DNA of 64,000 nt, from contig JAFUAH010000017.1 in assembly GCA_017464345.1 (NCBI GenBank), positions 1 to 64,000 of the forward strand, read 5' to 3'. Below the pieces are notes generated by a model. The model saw only the letters and a list, made by a program, of their open reading frames with translations. It did no database searches and had not been told where the DNA came from. This DNA is from Bacteroidaceae bacterium (lineage in GTDB: Bacteria; Bacteroidota; Bacteroidia; Bacteroidales; Bacteroidaceae). The position numbers and the translations under genes are program-made. Position 1 is the first letter of the stretch; every line of letters starts with the position of its first letter. Positions 55,951 to 64,000 of this stretch are shown here, in pieces.

Positions 55951-56620
55951 CAAAGTTAGCAAATTGAATTTAATTGGCCAAATTTGTCAATCAATATTTA
56001 AATCCACGATTATCGAATTGCAATTCTCGTTTATGAATTTTCAAAATTAAATCAAATATGTTTAGCATTTGAGTTTGTATCTCCAAACGTTTCCACTGAC
56101 TCTGATTGTCACCTACTCCCTTTCTTTCGCCAAATAAATACAATCTACTGGCATTATTAGACTTATTTATACAAGAAATGGCATTATGTCCCCGTAACGA
56201 ATACTGTCAAAACTCCTGTAGGCTATGAGTTTTATTAATTAAATGTAAAAAGTGTCATATAAAGCTGATTTTTAGATGGATAAACTCGAAACATTCTACT
56301 GGATGAATATTCATTTCTATTTACACATCAAACAATTGTGATTTGCATTGCAATATTTTAATGCCTAAACCATTACCGTGTATTAACACATTCGAATTCG
56401 AAAGCCGAACAAGCCGCCCGGTCGAATTTATTCAACTGAATTTCTGTTGCGATTTATGAATCCGCCGAAAACGGAAAACAAAATCAAAAAAGACAATATC
56501 ACCCCATTTTTCTTGTCCTTAACATATTTACGAACAAAGGGAAGGGAGTGACGCTCTACACGATTCTCAGCCCACAAGAATCACCGCTAACCCCTTTGTA
56601 CATCGGATTTTGTATGAAAA
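55951..56620. other. AT-rich gene-free region
   Basis: Apart from the XRE promoter at 55951-55982, no reading frame, RNA gene or repeat array could be supported in this 670-bp stretch. It is clearly AT-richer than the genes around it. It may be a decayed gene or a long regulatory spacer. Confidence 0.5.
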
Positions 56621-56622
56621 AT

Positions 56623-56646
56623 TTTGCCTCGCACAAGCGAGGCAAA
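56623..56646 (-). terminator. holA terminator
   Basis: The stem TTTGCCTCGC/GCGAGGCAAA with a 4-nt loop is followed on the minus strand by ATTTTTC, a standard intrinsic terminator 11 nt after the holA stop. Confidence 0.75.
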
Positions 56647-56657
56647 TAGAATAGAAA

Positions 56658-57680
56658 TTAGTGAAGAATGAAGAAAACGAGTTCCTTCAGGAGGTCTCCA
56701 GGCGAGGTTTTACACCCTCCTACCCCCTTGGATTTGGCATCAGTTTGGCGTATTTCACTTATTATATCCATAACCTTCTTGCCAGAAAAATTCCGCCGCG
56801 CCGGAATGATGGCTTGCTTACATTGCCAAGCCGGCTTCCCCAAATATTGGGCAATACCATCGTCTGTCTGCGATGGAGCAAAATAGGCCAGCAGAACATC
56901 TGAGAAAAAACCGAACAACAAAGAAAGTGTAGCCGGCAAGGCGAAAGAGCGTGGGTTGTTGTCAAAATATTTTACTATCTGATTAGCCTTATAGACATCG
57001 CGAACGGCCAGCGCATTTTGGAGTTCAAAGTTATTGAAGTCCTTGCTCATGCCCGTCTGCTCTTCCACGAGCTTCGCCCCCACCCTGGTTTCGCCCTGAG
57101 GCAGGGCCAGTATCAGTTTCTCCATTTCGGTGACCAGACGGCTCAGGTCGCTGCCCACATGGTCGCAGAGCATCTGGACGGCTGCCGGCTCTATGGCACA
57201 TTGCTTACGCTGCATGTAGCTCATGACAAAGCCCGGCAGTTCACGGTCGTAGAGGCGCTTGCTCTCGAAAAGCACGCCCTGACGCTTGATTTCCTGAGCC
57301 AAGGAGCGACGGGAATCCAGTTTGCCGTGCTTGTGGCATAGGATGAGAATGGTGGAGCGGTTGGGATTCTTGACGTAGGCTGCAAGTGTCTCCTTGTCGG
57401 CGAGTGCCTGGAACTCGCGAACCACCACTACGCGACGTTCTGCCATCACGGGATACTGACGGGCTATGTTTATCACGTCGTTGGCACGCGTTTCTGCCCC
57501 ATAGAGCAGGTCGTAGTTGAAGTCGCGTTCCTCGGGCCGCAACGCCTGTTCCGCAACGTACTGGCTGAGGTTGTCGATGTAGTAGTCCTCGTCGCCCATG
57601 AAGCAATAGACGGGCGCGAACTTTCCGGCGCGAATGTCCTTCACGACGTCCATGTACGTGATGCCTACTTCCTTTGCCAT
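56658..57680 (-). CDS. holA: DNA polymerase III subunit delta
   Basis: A 340-residue clamp-loader subunit: VYCFMGDEDYYIDNLSQYV near the N-terminus, VVVVREFQALAD, and a C-terminal helical collar domain (LSRLVTEMEKLILALPQG). It opens the beta clamp during loading. The ATG at 57680 is used because the extra upstream residues come from a CACGAATTACAC satellite. Confidence 0.88.
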   Translation of the reverse strand: MAKEVGITYMDVVKDIRAGKFAPVYCFMGDEDYYIDNLSQYVAEQALRPEERDFNYDLLYGAETRANDVINIARQYPVMAERRVVVVREFQALADKETLAAYVKNPNRSTILILCHKHGKLDSRRSLAQEIKRQGVLFESKRLYDRELPGFVMSYMQRKQCAIEPAAVQMLCDHVGSDLSRLVTEMEKLILALPQGETRVGAKLVEEQTGMSKDFNNFELQNALAVRDVYKANQIVKYFDNNPRSFALPATLSLLFGFFSDVLLAYFAPSQTDDGIAQYLGKPAWQCKQAIIPARRNFSGKKVMDIISEIRQTDAKSKGVGGCKTSPGDLLKELVFFILH

Positions 57681-57689
57681 AAACACACT

Positions 57690-57802
57690 ATTTCTTTTCA
57701 ACCACGAATTACACAAATTTCACGAATCCCCTCTTACCGGTTCCATTAATCCGAATTTCACAAATTCTTAATTCGTGTAATCCATGATCGTAAAATCTCT
57801 CG
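57690..57802. repeat. CACGAATTACAC satellite region
   Basis: Degenerate repeats (AACCACGAATTACACAAATT, then TTAATTCGTGTAAT) flank a short unique core between holA and amn. The same satellite makes the inverted repeat at 55265-55348. Confidence 0.55.
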
Positions 57803-58579
57803 TTAATAATCGAACTTCAGGTGTCGGACAGTCTTCTTCTCCTGCTTAATCATTTCCAGGGCCTCGATGCCGATTTCCACATGGTCTTCGACATAGTTGG
57901 CCGTCACCTGACTGTCGCTCTCCGCCGTCTTCACGCCATCGGGTGTCATGGGATTGTCCGAGACAAGCAGCAGGGCTCCCGTGGGGATGTGATTGGCAAA
58001 GCCGCAGGTGAAAAGCGTGGCAGTCTCCATATCTACGGCCATGGCACGGGTCCGGCGCAGGTAAGCCTTGAACTCGTCGTCATGCTCCCAGACGCGTCGG
58101 TTGGTCGTATAGACCGTTCCCGTCCAGTAGTCGTGCCCCAGGTCGCGGATGGCAGAGGAGACGGCACGCTGCATCATGAAGGCCGGCAGGGCTGGCACTT
58201 CGGGCGGAAAATAGTCATTCGACGTACCCTCTCCCCGGATGCCAGCAATGGGCAGGATGAGGTCGCCCCGCTTTGTCTTCGTGGAGATGCCGCCGCACTT
58301 GCCCAGGAAGAGGCAAGCCTTGGGGCTGATGGCTGAGAGCAGATCCATGATGATGGCGGCATTGGGCGAGCCCATGCCGAAGTTAATCATCGTGATGCCC
58401 TCGGCCGTGGCCGTGCGCATGTTGGAGCGGTAGTCTGGACGTTCCACGCCATAGCGGTCGCAGAAGATATCGACATAGTTGTTGAAGTTGGTCAGCAGAA
58501 TGTACTCGCCAAAATCCTCCAACTTGCGGTTGGTATATCGCGGAAGCCAGTTCTGCACGATTTCCTCTTTTGTTTTCAT
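57803..58579 (-). CDS. amn: AMP nucleosidase (Bacteroidota short type)
   Basis: A 258-residue nucleoside phosphorylase-fold enzyme: GMGSPNAAIIMDLL, FLGKCGGISTKTKRGDLILP, VDMETATLF and LLLVSDNPMTPDGVKT. It hydrolyses AMP to adenine and ribose 5-phosphate. It lacks the N-terminal domain of the longer E. coli enzyme, as usual in Bacteroidota. It is driven by the divergent promoter at 58603-58662. Confidence 0.9.
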   Translation of the reverse strand: MKTKEEIVQNWLPRYTNRKLEDFGEYILLTNFNNYVDIFCDRYGVERPDYRSNMRTATAEGITMINFGMGSPNAAIIMDLLSAISPKACLFLGKCGGISTKTKRGDLILPIAGIRGEGTSNDYFPPEVPALPAFMMQRAVSSAIRDLGHDYWTGTVYTTNRRVWEHDDEFKAYLRRTRAMAVDMETATLFTCGFANHIPTGALLLVSDNPMTPDGVKTAESDSQVTANYVEDHVEIGIEALEMIKQEKKTVRHLKFDY

Positions 58580-58602
58580 AATCTATATCTATTATTCGAC
58601 GA

Positions 58603-58662
58603 CAAAGGTACAAAATAATTGTCAATTATCAATTGTTAATTGTCATTTGTTTTGTACCTTTG
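58603..58662. promoter_or_regulatory. Symmetric divergent promoter (amn / HSDR_N protein)
   Basis: Minus-strand TACCTTTG (58603-58610), 19 nt, CAATTG (58630-58635), 19 nt, plus-strand TACCTTTG (58655-58662). The two TTG -33 cores are the halves of one hexamer. The design is the same, base for base in spacing, as at 16994-17053. Confidence 0.7.
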
Positions 58663-58667
58663 CCTTT

Positions 58668-59126
58668 ATGAAGACTACACCGACACTGAACCTCCCCCCA
58701 GCCCCACTGCGGCTGACCCAGCGCAACGGACAGACGTGCGTCTTCGACGAACTGCGCCGGCGCTACATCAAGGTGACACCAGAGGAATGGGTCAGACAGC
58801 ATTTCGTGCACTTCCTCATCGGCCATCTTGGCTATCCTCAGGGACTGCTGGCCAACGAGGTCTCGCTCTCGCTAAACCAGACCACGAAGCGCTGCGACAC
58901 GGTGCTCTACGACCTGCAGGCCCGGCCCCGGATGATTGTCGAATACAAGGCTCCGCACATAGAGCTCACCCAGAAGGTGTTCGACCAAATTTCGCGCTAC
59001 AACATCGTGCTACGTGTCCCCTACCTCATCGTCTCGAACGGCATCCAGCACTATTGTTGCCGCATCCACTACGAGCTGGGGAGGTACGAATTCCTGCCTG
59101 AGATTCCCGCATACGCAAACTTATAG
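58668..59126 (+). CDS. HSDR_N domain protein (type I restriction R-subunit N-terminus-like)
   Basis: A 152-residue stand-alone PD-(D/E)XK-like domain: RRYIKVTPEEWVRQHFVHFL, RCDTVLYDLQARPRMIVEYK (Asp and Glu-x-Lys of the nuclease core) and a C-terminal IVSNGIQHYCCRI. Such small proteins are conserved in Bacteroidota near holA and are not part of a restriction system here. Role unknown. The ATG lies 5 nt after the -7 box, so the leader would be extremely short. Confidence 0.78.
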   Translation: MKTTPTLNLPPAPLRLTQRNGQTCVFDELRRRYIKVTPEEWVRQHFVHFLIGHLGYPQGLLANEVSLSLNQTTKRCDTVLYDLQARPRMIVEYKAPHIELTQKVFDQISRYNIVLRVPYLIVSNGIQHYCCRIHYELGRYEFLPEIPAYANL

Positions 59127-59189
59127 CCGGGAGCACGAAAATACGCGATTCTCGTGCTCCCGGCCTTGCGGCATTAAGTATCTACGCTT

Positions 59190-60020
59190 TTACTCTTCCG
59201 CAGCCTTTTTCGAGGCGCGACGCGACGTGCGCTTCGGTTTTTCCTCTACGGGCTTGGCAATCTCCACGCCGGCCAGTTCGGGGTCAATCATGATACGACC
59301 ACAATACTCGCAGACGATGATTTTCTTGCGCATACGGATGTCGAGCTGGCGCTGGGGCGGAATCTTGTTGAAGCAACCGCCACAAGCGTCGCGCTGCACA
59401 TAGACGATGCCCAGTCCGTTGCGGGAGTTGCGACGGATGCGCTTGAAGGCTGCCAGCAAACGGGGCTCGATGGTCACCTCCAGGTTCTTCGAGCGCTCGC
59501 GCAGCTTCTCTTCCTCAGCTTTCGTCTCGGAGATAATCTCGTCCAGTTCCGACTTTTTGATGTCCAAGTCCGTGCGCCGCTCCGTCACCTGTGTCGAGCA
59601 GTTCTGCACCTCTTCTTCCTTGCGGTGCACGACCTCCTCGGCCTCGCGTATTTTCTTCTGGTTCAGTTCGATGTCCAGCGTCTGATATTCTATTTCCTTG
59701 TTCAGAGAGTCGTACTCGCGGTTGTTGCGCACGTTGTCCATCTGCTCCTTGTACTTGGTTATGCTGGCCGTACTGGCCTCGATGCTGCCACGGCGGTCGG
59801 CAATCTCGCGCTTCAGTTCTACGATTTCGCTCTGAATCTTCTCGATGCGCGTCGTCAGTCCCTCGATTTCGTCCTCCAAGTCCTGCACTTCCAGGGGCAG
59901 TTCACCACGGAGGGTCTTAATCTTGTCAATCTCCGAAAGCATCGTTTGCAGTTGGTAGAGGTTCTTCAGTTTCTCCTCCACAGTCATTTCTGCGGCATCC
60001 TTAGTCTTTGTTGTTGCCAT
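59190..60020 (-). CDS. C4-type zinc ribbon coiled-coil protein
   Basis: A 276-residue protein with a long coiled-coil (about residues 15-185) followed by a zinc ribbon with CGGCFNKIPP and VCEYCGRI (four Cys). The C-terminus is Lys/Arg-rich. The family (zf-RING_7, CdsZ-like) is widespread and has no settled role; ties to transcription or translation have been proposed. It is next to the NIF3 gene on the same strand (66 nt apart). Confidence 0.85.
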   Translation of the reverse strand: MATTKTKDAAEMTVEEKLKNLYQLQTMLSEIDKIKTLRGELPLEVQDLEDEIEGLTTRIEKIQSEIVELKREIADRRGSIEASTASITKYKEQMDNVRNNREYDSLNKEIEYQTLDIELNQKKIREAEEVVHRKEEEVQNCSTQVTERRTDLDIKKSELDEIISETKAEEEKLRERSKNLEVTIEPRLLAAFKRIRRNSRNGLGIVYVQRDACGGCFNKIPPQRQLDIRMRKKIIVCEYCGRIMIDPELAGVEIAKPVEEKPKRTSRRASKKAAEE

Positions 60021-60086
60021 AGTATAATTAAATTAAAAAATAAAAATTAAACATTAAAAATTGAATGCAATAGTGCATTCCTAATA

Positions 60087-60887
60087 TCACAGGTATCGTA
60101 TTGGATTCGTGTCGATATTTGTCACGAACAGCGGCAGGCCGGGTGCCATGTCACTGATGAGCTGGTAGAAGATTTCCTTCGTGTATTGTTCGCTCTGATA
60201 GTGTCCCATGACGGCCAGCTGTATCTCCTGCTCGTGCCCGAAGAACTGATGATAAGACATCTCGCCTGTCAGGAAAGCATCGGCCTCCAGACGAATAGCC
60301 TCACTGAGCAGGAAGGCACCAGCCCCACCACACAGCGCCACCGTCTGTATGGGACGTTGCAGGAGTTCGTTGTGCTGAAGCATCTCTATGTGGAAGACAT
60401 CTTTAATCCTTTGCAGGAAGGCCAGCGAATCCTCCGGCCCGGGCAGATAGCCAATCAGACCACTGCCGGCCACGACCTCCCTGTCGCCCACATCCACCGT
60501 ATGAGGCTGCATCATCTGGACATCCACCAGCCCCAGTTTCTCCGCAATACGGTAGTTCACGCCGTCCTCTGCATTGTCCAGGTTGGTGTGTGCGGCATAT
60601 ATGGCGATGTCGTTCTGGATGGCCAGGCGCACACAACGCTCCACCTGCGTCCCGTCCGTTACCCGCTTCAGCGGGCGGAACAGCAAGGGATGATGGGCCA
60701 CGATGAGGTTGCACCCCAAATCGACGGCCTCACGAATGACCTCTTCGGTCACGTCTAAACACAACAATGCCCCTGAGGCTTCCTGCTCCGCTGTCAGTCC
60801 AACTTGCAGGCCAGCATTGTCATAACTCTCCTGCAAGGGCAACGGCGCAAAATGTTCAAGGGCGCAAATGATTTCCTTTATTTTCAC
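60087..60887 (-). CDS. NIF3-like dinuclear metal center protein
   Basis: A 266-residue protein: ESYDNAGLQVG, NLIVAHHPLLFRPLKRV and AAHTNLDNAEDGVNY, with His/Asp residues that bind two metals, then CGGAGAFLLSEAIRLEADAF and VMGHYQSEQYTKEI. NIF3 proteins are toroidal hexamers related to GTP cyclohydrolase I-like folds. The start appears to be GTG at 60887, 21 nt downstream of the minus-strand TATCTTTG (60908-60915). Confidence 0.87.
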   Translation of the reverse strand: MKIKEIICALEHFAPLPLQESYDNAGLQVGLTAEQEASGALLCLDVTEEVIREAVDLGCNLIVAHHPLLFRPLKRVTDGTQVERCVRLAIQNDIAIYAAHTNLDNAEDGVNYRIAEKLGLVDVQMMQPHTVDVGDREVVAGSGLIGYLPGPEDSLAFLQRIKDVFHIEMLQHNELLQRPIQTVALCGGAGAFLLSEAIRLEADAFLTGEMSYHQFFGHEQEIQLAVMGHYQSEQYTKEIFYQLISDMAPGLPLFVTNIDTNPIRYL

Positions 60888-60937
60888 GCTGTATGAAGTA
60901 TGTGACTGCAAAGATAGTGCAAAAATCCGAATGAAAC

Positions 60938-61160
60938 AAGTGCGAAGGCCAAAATTTGGTCTTCGCACTTGTCTTATCATGAATCTAAAGAGTCAATCAG
61001 TAAGTATTAGCTGCCAGAAAAGGGGGCTCCTTTTCGTCCTGCATAGGATGGAGGCGAAACCCGTACAGGTTGGGCCTCCGTCCTGCCCAGGTTTGGGCTC
61101 CGTCCTGTACGGGACGGAGCCCAAACCTATCAACGTGCGTGCGCGTACGTGCGAGCGCAC
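60938..61160. repeat. Cluster of long hairpins between nif3 and the TerB-DnaJ gene
   Basis: An 18-bp arm pair, ACAAGTGCGAAGGCCAAA with TTTGGTCTTCGCACTTGT (60938-60974, one mismatch), and a perfect 16-bp pair, GGTTTGGGCTCCGTCC with GGACGGAGCCCAAACC (61089-61126), nested near a CCCGTACAGG/CCTGTACGGG pair. No gene is visible. Confidence 0.65.
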
Positions 61161-61286
61161 ACGCATTCCTCTTATATATTTACGCTCATTCCCAGAAACG
61201 GATTCACATTTATGCACATTTTCCGAAACAGATTACTCGGAATCGCATTTTTTGTATATCTTTGCAGTCAAAAGACACAAGACAAT

Positions 61287-62090
61287 ATGACTTTAGGAAA
61301 ATGGATTGGTGGCTTCCTGGGACTGCTGAATGGCGGGCCGCTGGGAATGCTGGCCGGCATCGTACTGGGTGCGGTGCTGGACTCGGCTTTTGACGAGAAG
61401 AACTACTTCACGGATGCAGAGAAACGGATGTATGGGCCCGACGCGGACAATCAGACGGAGGAAATGCGCGAACGCGACGGCGAGAGAAACGGATTCCTGT
61501 TCTCGCTGATGGTGCTGGCGGCCCACATCATTCATGCCGACGGGCGCATCATGCACTCTGAGATGGAGTTCGTGCGCCTGTTCCTGCGACAGAACTTCTC
61601 GGCGCAGGCCGAAGCGGAGGGCGAGGGCATCCTGCTGAAACTCTTCGAGCAGAAGAAGCGGATGGGCACCGCCCAGTGGAATGCCCAGATTTCGGCCGTC
61701 TGCCGGCAACTGGCTTTTGCCATGCCACGGGAACAGCGGTTGCAGCTGGTGGCCTTCCTGTGCGAGATAGCGAAGGCCGACGGCACCGTACAGCCCCAGG
61801 AACGCGAGGCCCTGCAGCAGATTTGCCTCAACATGAGGCTGGAGGCCGGAACGGCGGAGCAGATGATGGGGCTGGGCGGACAGACGGTGGATGATGCCTA
61901 CAAGGTGCTGGGACTGACACCCAATGCCACGGACGACGAGGTGCGACAGGCTTACAAAAAGATGGCCCGCGAGAACCATCCCGACCGCGTTGCCTCGCTG
62001 GGCGAGGACATCCGCCGGGCCGCCGAACGGAAGTTCCAGGAGATTGCCGACGCCAAGGACCGCATCTACAAGGCTCGAGGCATGAAATAA
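61287..62090 (+). CDS. TerB/DnaJ domain protein (DjlA-like)
   Basis: A 267-residue protein. A Gly-rich N-terminal hydrophobic segment (GGFLGLLNGGPLGMLAGIVL) could be a membrane anchor. A TerB-like helical domain follows (HIIHADGRIMHSEMEFVRLF, AKADGTVQPQEREAL). A C-terminal J-domain holds DAYKVLGLTPNATDDEV and HPD in ENHPDRV. It is expected to be an inner-membrane co-chaperone for DnaK. The -7 box TATCTTTG is at 61257-61264. Confidence 0.87.
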   Translation: MTLGKWIGGFLGLLNGGPLGMLAGIVLGAVLDSAFDEKNYFTDAEKRMYGPDADNQTEEMRERDGERNGFLFSLMVLAAHIIHADGRIMHSEMEFVRLFLRQNFSAQAEAEGEGILLKLFEQKKRMGTAQWNAQISAVCRQLAFAMPREQRLQLVAFLCEIAKADGTVQPQEREALQQICLNMRLEAGTAEQMMGLGGQTVDDAYKVLGLTPNATDDEVRQAYKKMARENHPDRVASLGEDIRRAAERKFQEIADAKDRIYKARGMK

Positions 62091-62096
62091 GGTACG

Positions 62097-62609
62097 TTAG
62101 GAGACTTCGGGCCTTGCCTCACGGGCAAACTTAAACAGGGCCAGGGGCAGATGGCAGTAGCCGTCGGGATGCTGGTCGAGGTAGTCCTGATGATATTCGC
62201 TGGCCGGATAGAAGTTGCGCAGCGGCTCCAGTTCCACCACCATCGGGGCGGCGTAGTGTGTCTGTTCCTCGTCGAAGACCTTTTGAATAACGGGCCGTTC
62301 GGTCTCGTCGGTGTAATATACCCCCGTGCGATAACGCGTCCCCTCGTCATGCCCCTGACGGTTCAGCGAGGTAGGGTCAATGGCACGGAAAAACATCCGC
62401 GTGAGGAATCGCACCCCCACCTGCCGTTCGTCGTAGCGCACGCGCACCGTCTCGGCATAGCCCGTCTGGTCGGTATAGACCTGCTCGTAGGTGGGACCTT
62501 CTGTGTGGCCGTTGGCAAACCCCGTCTCGGTCTCCACTACGCCTGCAATCTGTTTGAAGAAGTGTTCCGTGCCCCAGAAGCACCCTCCGGCAAAGTATAT
62601 CTCTTTCAT
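62097..62609 (-). CDS. msrA: Peptide methionine sulfoxide reductase MsrA
   Basis: A 170-residue MsrA with the active site FAGGCFWGTEHFF (Cys about residue 10), YTDQTGYAETVRV and YHQDYLDQHPDGYC. It repairs oxidised methionine. The ATG at 62609 overlaps the flavin reductase stop by 4 nt, so the two are co-translated. Confidence 0.93.
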   Translation of the reverse strand: MKEIYFAGGCFWGTEHFFKQIAGVVETETGFANGHTEGPTYEQVYTDQTGYAETVRVRYDERQVGVRFLTRMFFRAIDPTSLNRQGHDEGTRYRTGVYYTDETERPVIQKVFDEEQTHYAAPMVVELEPLRNFYPASEYHQDYLDQHPDGYCHLPLALFKFAREARPEVS

Positions 62610-63187
62610 TTTCCCTTTCGGATTTTGTTTCCTTCCACGAAGGCGTTTCCTACGACCTGACCGATGCGACGGTACTTCAGCGTGGCCTCGTCGAAGCATA
62701 TCAAGTGCATCTTGTCAAAATCCACGTGTCCCTTTTCATTCAACACGCACTCATCGGCCGAGAGGTTCACCACCTCACCCACCACACGCACTTCGCCCGT
62801 CGGTGTCTCACGTACCTCAGTCAGGCGGCATTCCAGTGTCACGGGCAGTTCCTCGAAAGCCGGTGCATCCACCACCTCGGCCCGCATCGGAGTGAGTCCG
62901 CTTCTGGCCACTTTGTCGTGTGCCTTCAGTCCCGAGACTATGCCCACGTAGTCGGCAGCCACCATGGTCTCTTCCGTGGCAAACATCACGGTGAAGGCTT
63001 TCTTCAGGCGCATGTTTTCCAACGTCTGTCGCTCATGCCCCAGATTCAGGGCCACGTGCTGGTCACTGCACTGTCCGCCCCAGGCAACATTCATGAGGTT
63101 TGCCACTCCGTTTTCGTCGTATGTGCCCACCAGAAGTACGGGCAAGGGGGCCGTAAACATCCCCTTCTTTCCAAAGTTCTTACGCAT
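62606..63187 (-). CDS. Flavin reductase-like family protein
   Basis: A 193-residue protein of the flavin reductase-like split-barrel family: GTYDENGVANLMNVAWGGQC near the N-terminus and VGEVVNLSADE. It would bind FMN; the partner reductase or oxygenase is unknown. Coupling with msrA hints at a redox-repair role, which is inference. Confidence 0.85.
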   Translation of the reverse strand: MRKNFGKKGMFTAPLPVLLVGTYDENGVANLMNVAWGGQCSDQHVALNLGHERQTLENMRLKKAFTVMFATEETMVAADYVGIVSGLKAHDKVARSGLTPMRAEVVDAPAFEELPVTLECRLTEVRETPTGEVRVVGEVVNLSADECVLNEKGHVDFDKMHLICFDEATLKYRRIGQVVGNAFVEGNKIRKGK

Positions 63188-63281
63188 AGTTAAATGGGTA
63201 TTTATCGTCTAGTTCATATTTGTCGGTGCAAAAATACGAAATATTTTTTATTTATTGAGTTGTTATTTGTAATTTTGCACT

Positions 63282-64000
63282 ATGGCACTGCAATACCGAC
63301 TAACCACAACGACCATCGAAGACCTGACGCTCGACCTCAATCCCAGCCGCATGGCGGGACCGGAGCAGAGCGAGATACGCGCCACGCACCTGCCCGCAGA
63401 GTGGGCTCGACAGAGTGGTGTGCAGCTGACGTGGCCACACGAGGGCACCGACTGGACACCGATTCTGCGGGAAGTGACGGAGTGCTACATCCACATGGCC
63501 TTGGAAATAGCCCTGAGGGAACGCCTCATCATCGTTACCCCCGCCCCCGAGGGGGTGCGCCAATTGCTGAAAGAGCGACTGCCCCAACGGGCATTGGCGA
63601 ACATCACGCTCTGCCGGGTTCCCACCAACGACACCTGGGCACGCGACCACGGATTCATCACACTGAAGACCTCGACGGGGTGCCAGTTGCTGGACTTCCA
63701 GTTCAATGGTTGGGGGCGCAAGTTCCCTGCTGGCCTGGACAACGAGATTAATCGCCGGCTGATGGGGATGATGGGAGACGAAACAGATACGCCCGTGTTA
63801 CAAGGCCAGTACGAAGACCATCTGGACTTCGTTCTGGAGGGTGGCAGCATAGAAAGCGACGGACGGGGCACCCTGCTGACGACGAGCCGGTGCCTGCTGG
63901 CTCCGAACAGGAACCAGCCTCTAAGTCAGGCCGAAATCGAGGAGCGACTGCTTCGCTACCTCCATGCTGAGCGCGTGCTGTGGCTCGACCACGGCTATCT
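63282..64000 (+). CDS. Agmatine deiminase (PAD_porph family), cut by the window end
   Basis: The first 239 codons of a peptidylarginine deiminase-like protein run off the window. Visible motifs are LPAEWARQSGVQLTWPHEGT, TNDTWARDHGFI, QFNGWGRKFP and VLEGGSIESDG, which hold catalytic Asp/Glu/His residues. It converts agmatine to N-carbamoylputrescine. TAATTTTG at 63270-63277 lies only 4 nt before the ATG, so the mRNA may be nearly leaderless or the box may be unused. Confidence 0.88.
   Translation, partial: MALQYRLTTTTIEDLTLDLNPSRMAGPEQSEIRATHLPAEWARQSGVQLTWPHEGTDWTPILREVTECYIHMALEIALRERLIIVTPAPEGVRQLLKERLPQRALANITLCRVPTNDTWARDHGFITLKTSTGCQLLDFQFNGWGRKFPAGLDNEINRRLMGMMGDETDTPVLQGQYEDHLDFVLEGGSIESDGRGTLLTTSRCLLAPNRNQPLSQAEIEERLLRYLHAERVLWLDHGY

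Noticed and set aside
63194-63751. Plus-strand frame of 185 codons
   Set aside because: It is a shadow in another frame of the agmatine deiminase gene, whose frame runs off the window.

Overview
The window looks like a chromosome segment of a Bacteroidota bacterium, most likely Prevotella or a close relative. Evidence: many upstream regions carry the Bacteroidota promoter signature (TTG or TTTG, 19-20 nt, then TAnnTTTG) without clear Shine-Dalgarno sites; there is a dnaN / exonuclease / coaBC / DUF4835 / recN housekeeping block, a short Bacteroidota-type AMP nucleosidase, an HMA protein next to a TonB-dependent receptor, and a type II-C CRISPR system with a large Cas9 and a 47-nt repeat of the kind known from Bacteroides. 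Only sequence reading was possible; no database search was run.

Layout. 0-14 kb: dnaN, a DEDDh exonuclease and coaBC, then a five-gene ABC-2 drug-efflux operon (tolC-like, hlyD-like, double ATPase, two permeases; minus strand) with a divergent AraC regulator, then DUF4835, recN and tilS. 14-25 kb: a glycosyltransferase and flippase pair, a 1110-residue secreted glycoside hydrolase-like protein, clpC and htpG. 25-37 kb: a defence island of two minus-strand restriction-modification (R-M) operons: (i) cytosine methyltransferase, PLD-type NgoFVII-like endonuclease and Z1 ATPase, with a solitary XRE antitoxin downstream; (ii) a degenerate methylase subunit, an Eco57I-type methylase, a four-helix-bundle protein and a GIY-YIG-like/SF2 helicase. 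Both operons begin with a near-identical promoter plus a conserved hairpin and a long, sequence-divergent but similarly folded leader; each is followed by a related terminator-like hairpin. 37-45 kb: HMA protein, TonB receptor, trmD, a zeta-like kinase with a 58-residue partner, fprA, pyrD and pyrK. 45-53 kb: complete type II-C CRISPR-Cas: tracrRNA, cas9, cas1, cas2 and an array of 23 repeats and 22 spacers. 53-64 kb: MFS transporter plus GH130 phosphorylase, an XRE regulator, holA, amn, an HSDR_N protein, a zinc-ribbon coiled-coil protein, NIF3, a TerB-DnaJ protein, msrA, a flavin reductase and the start of an agmatine deiminase.

How the parts work together. The 25-37 kb and 45-53 kb regions are separate layers of defence against foreign DNA. 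The most unusual signals are the twin structured leaders of the two R-M operons, an exact 9-bp-periodic CTAG array inside the second operon, palindromic repeats inserted in frame into four genes of one efflux operon, and a symmetric divergent promoter of identical geometry at two distant loci. Repeat-derived DNA is abundant: short-period satellites flank many intergenic palindromes and in several places run into coding sequence. No rRNA or tRNA gene and no insertion sequence was recognised.
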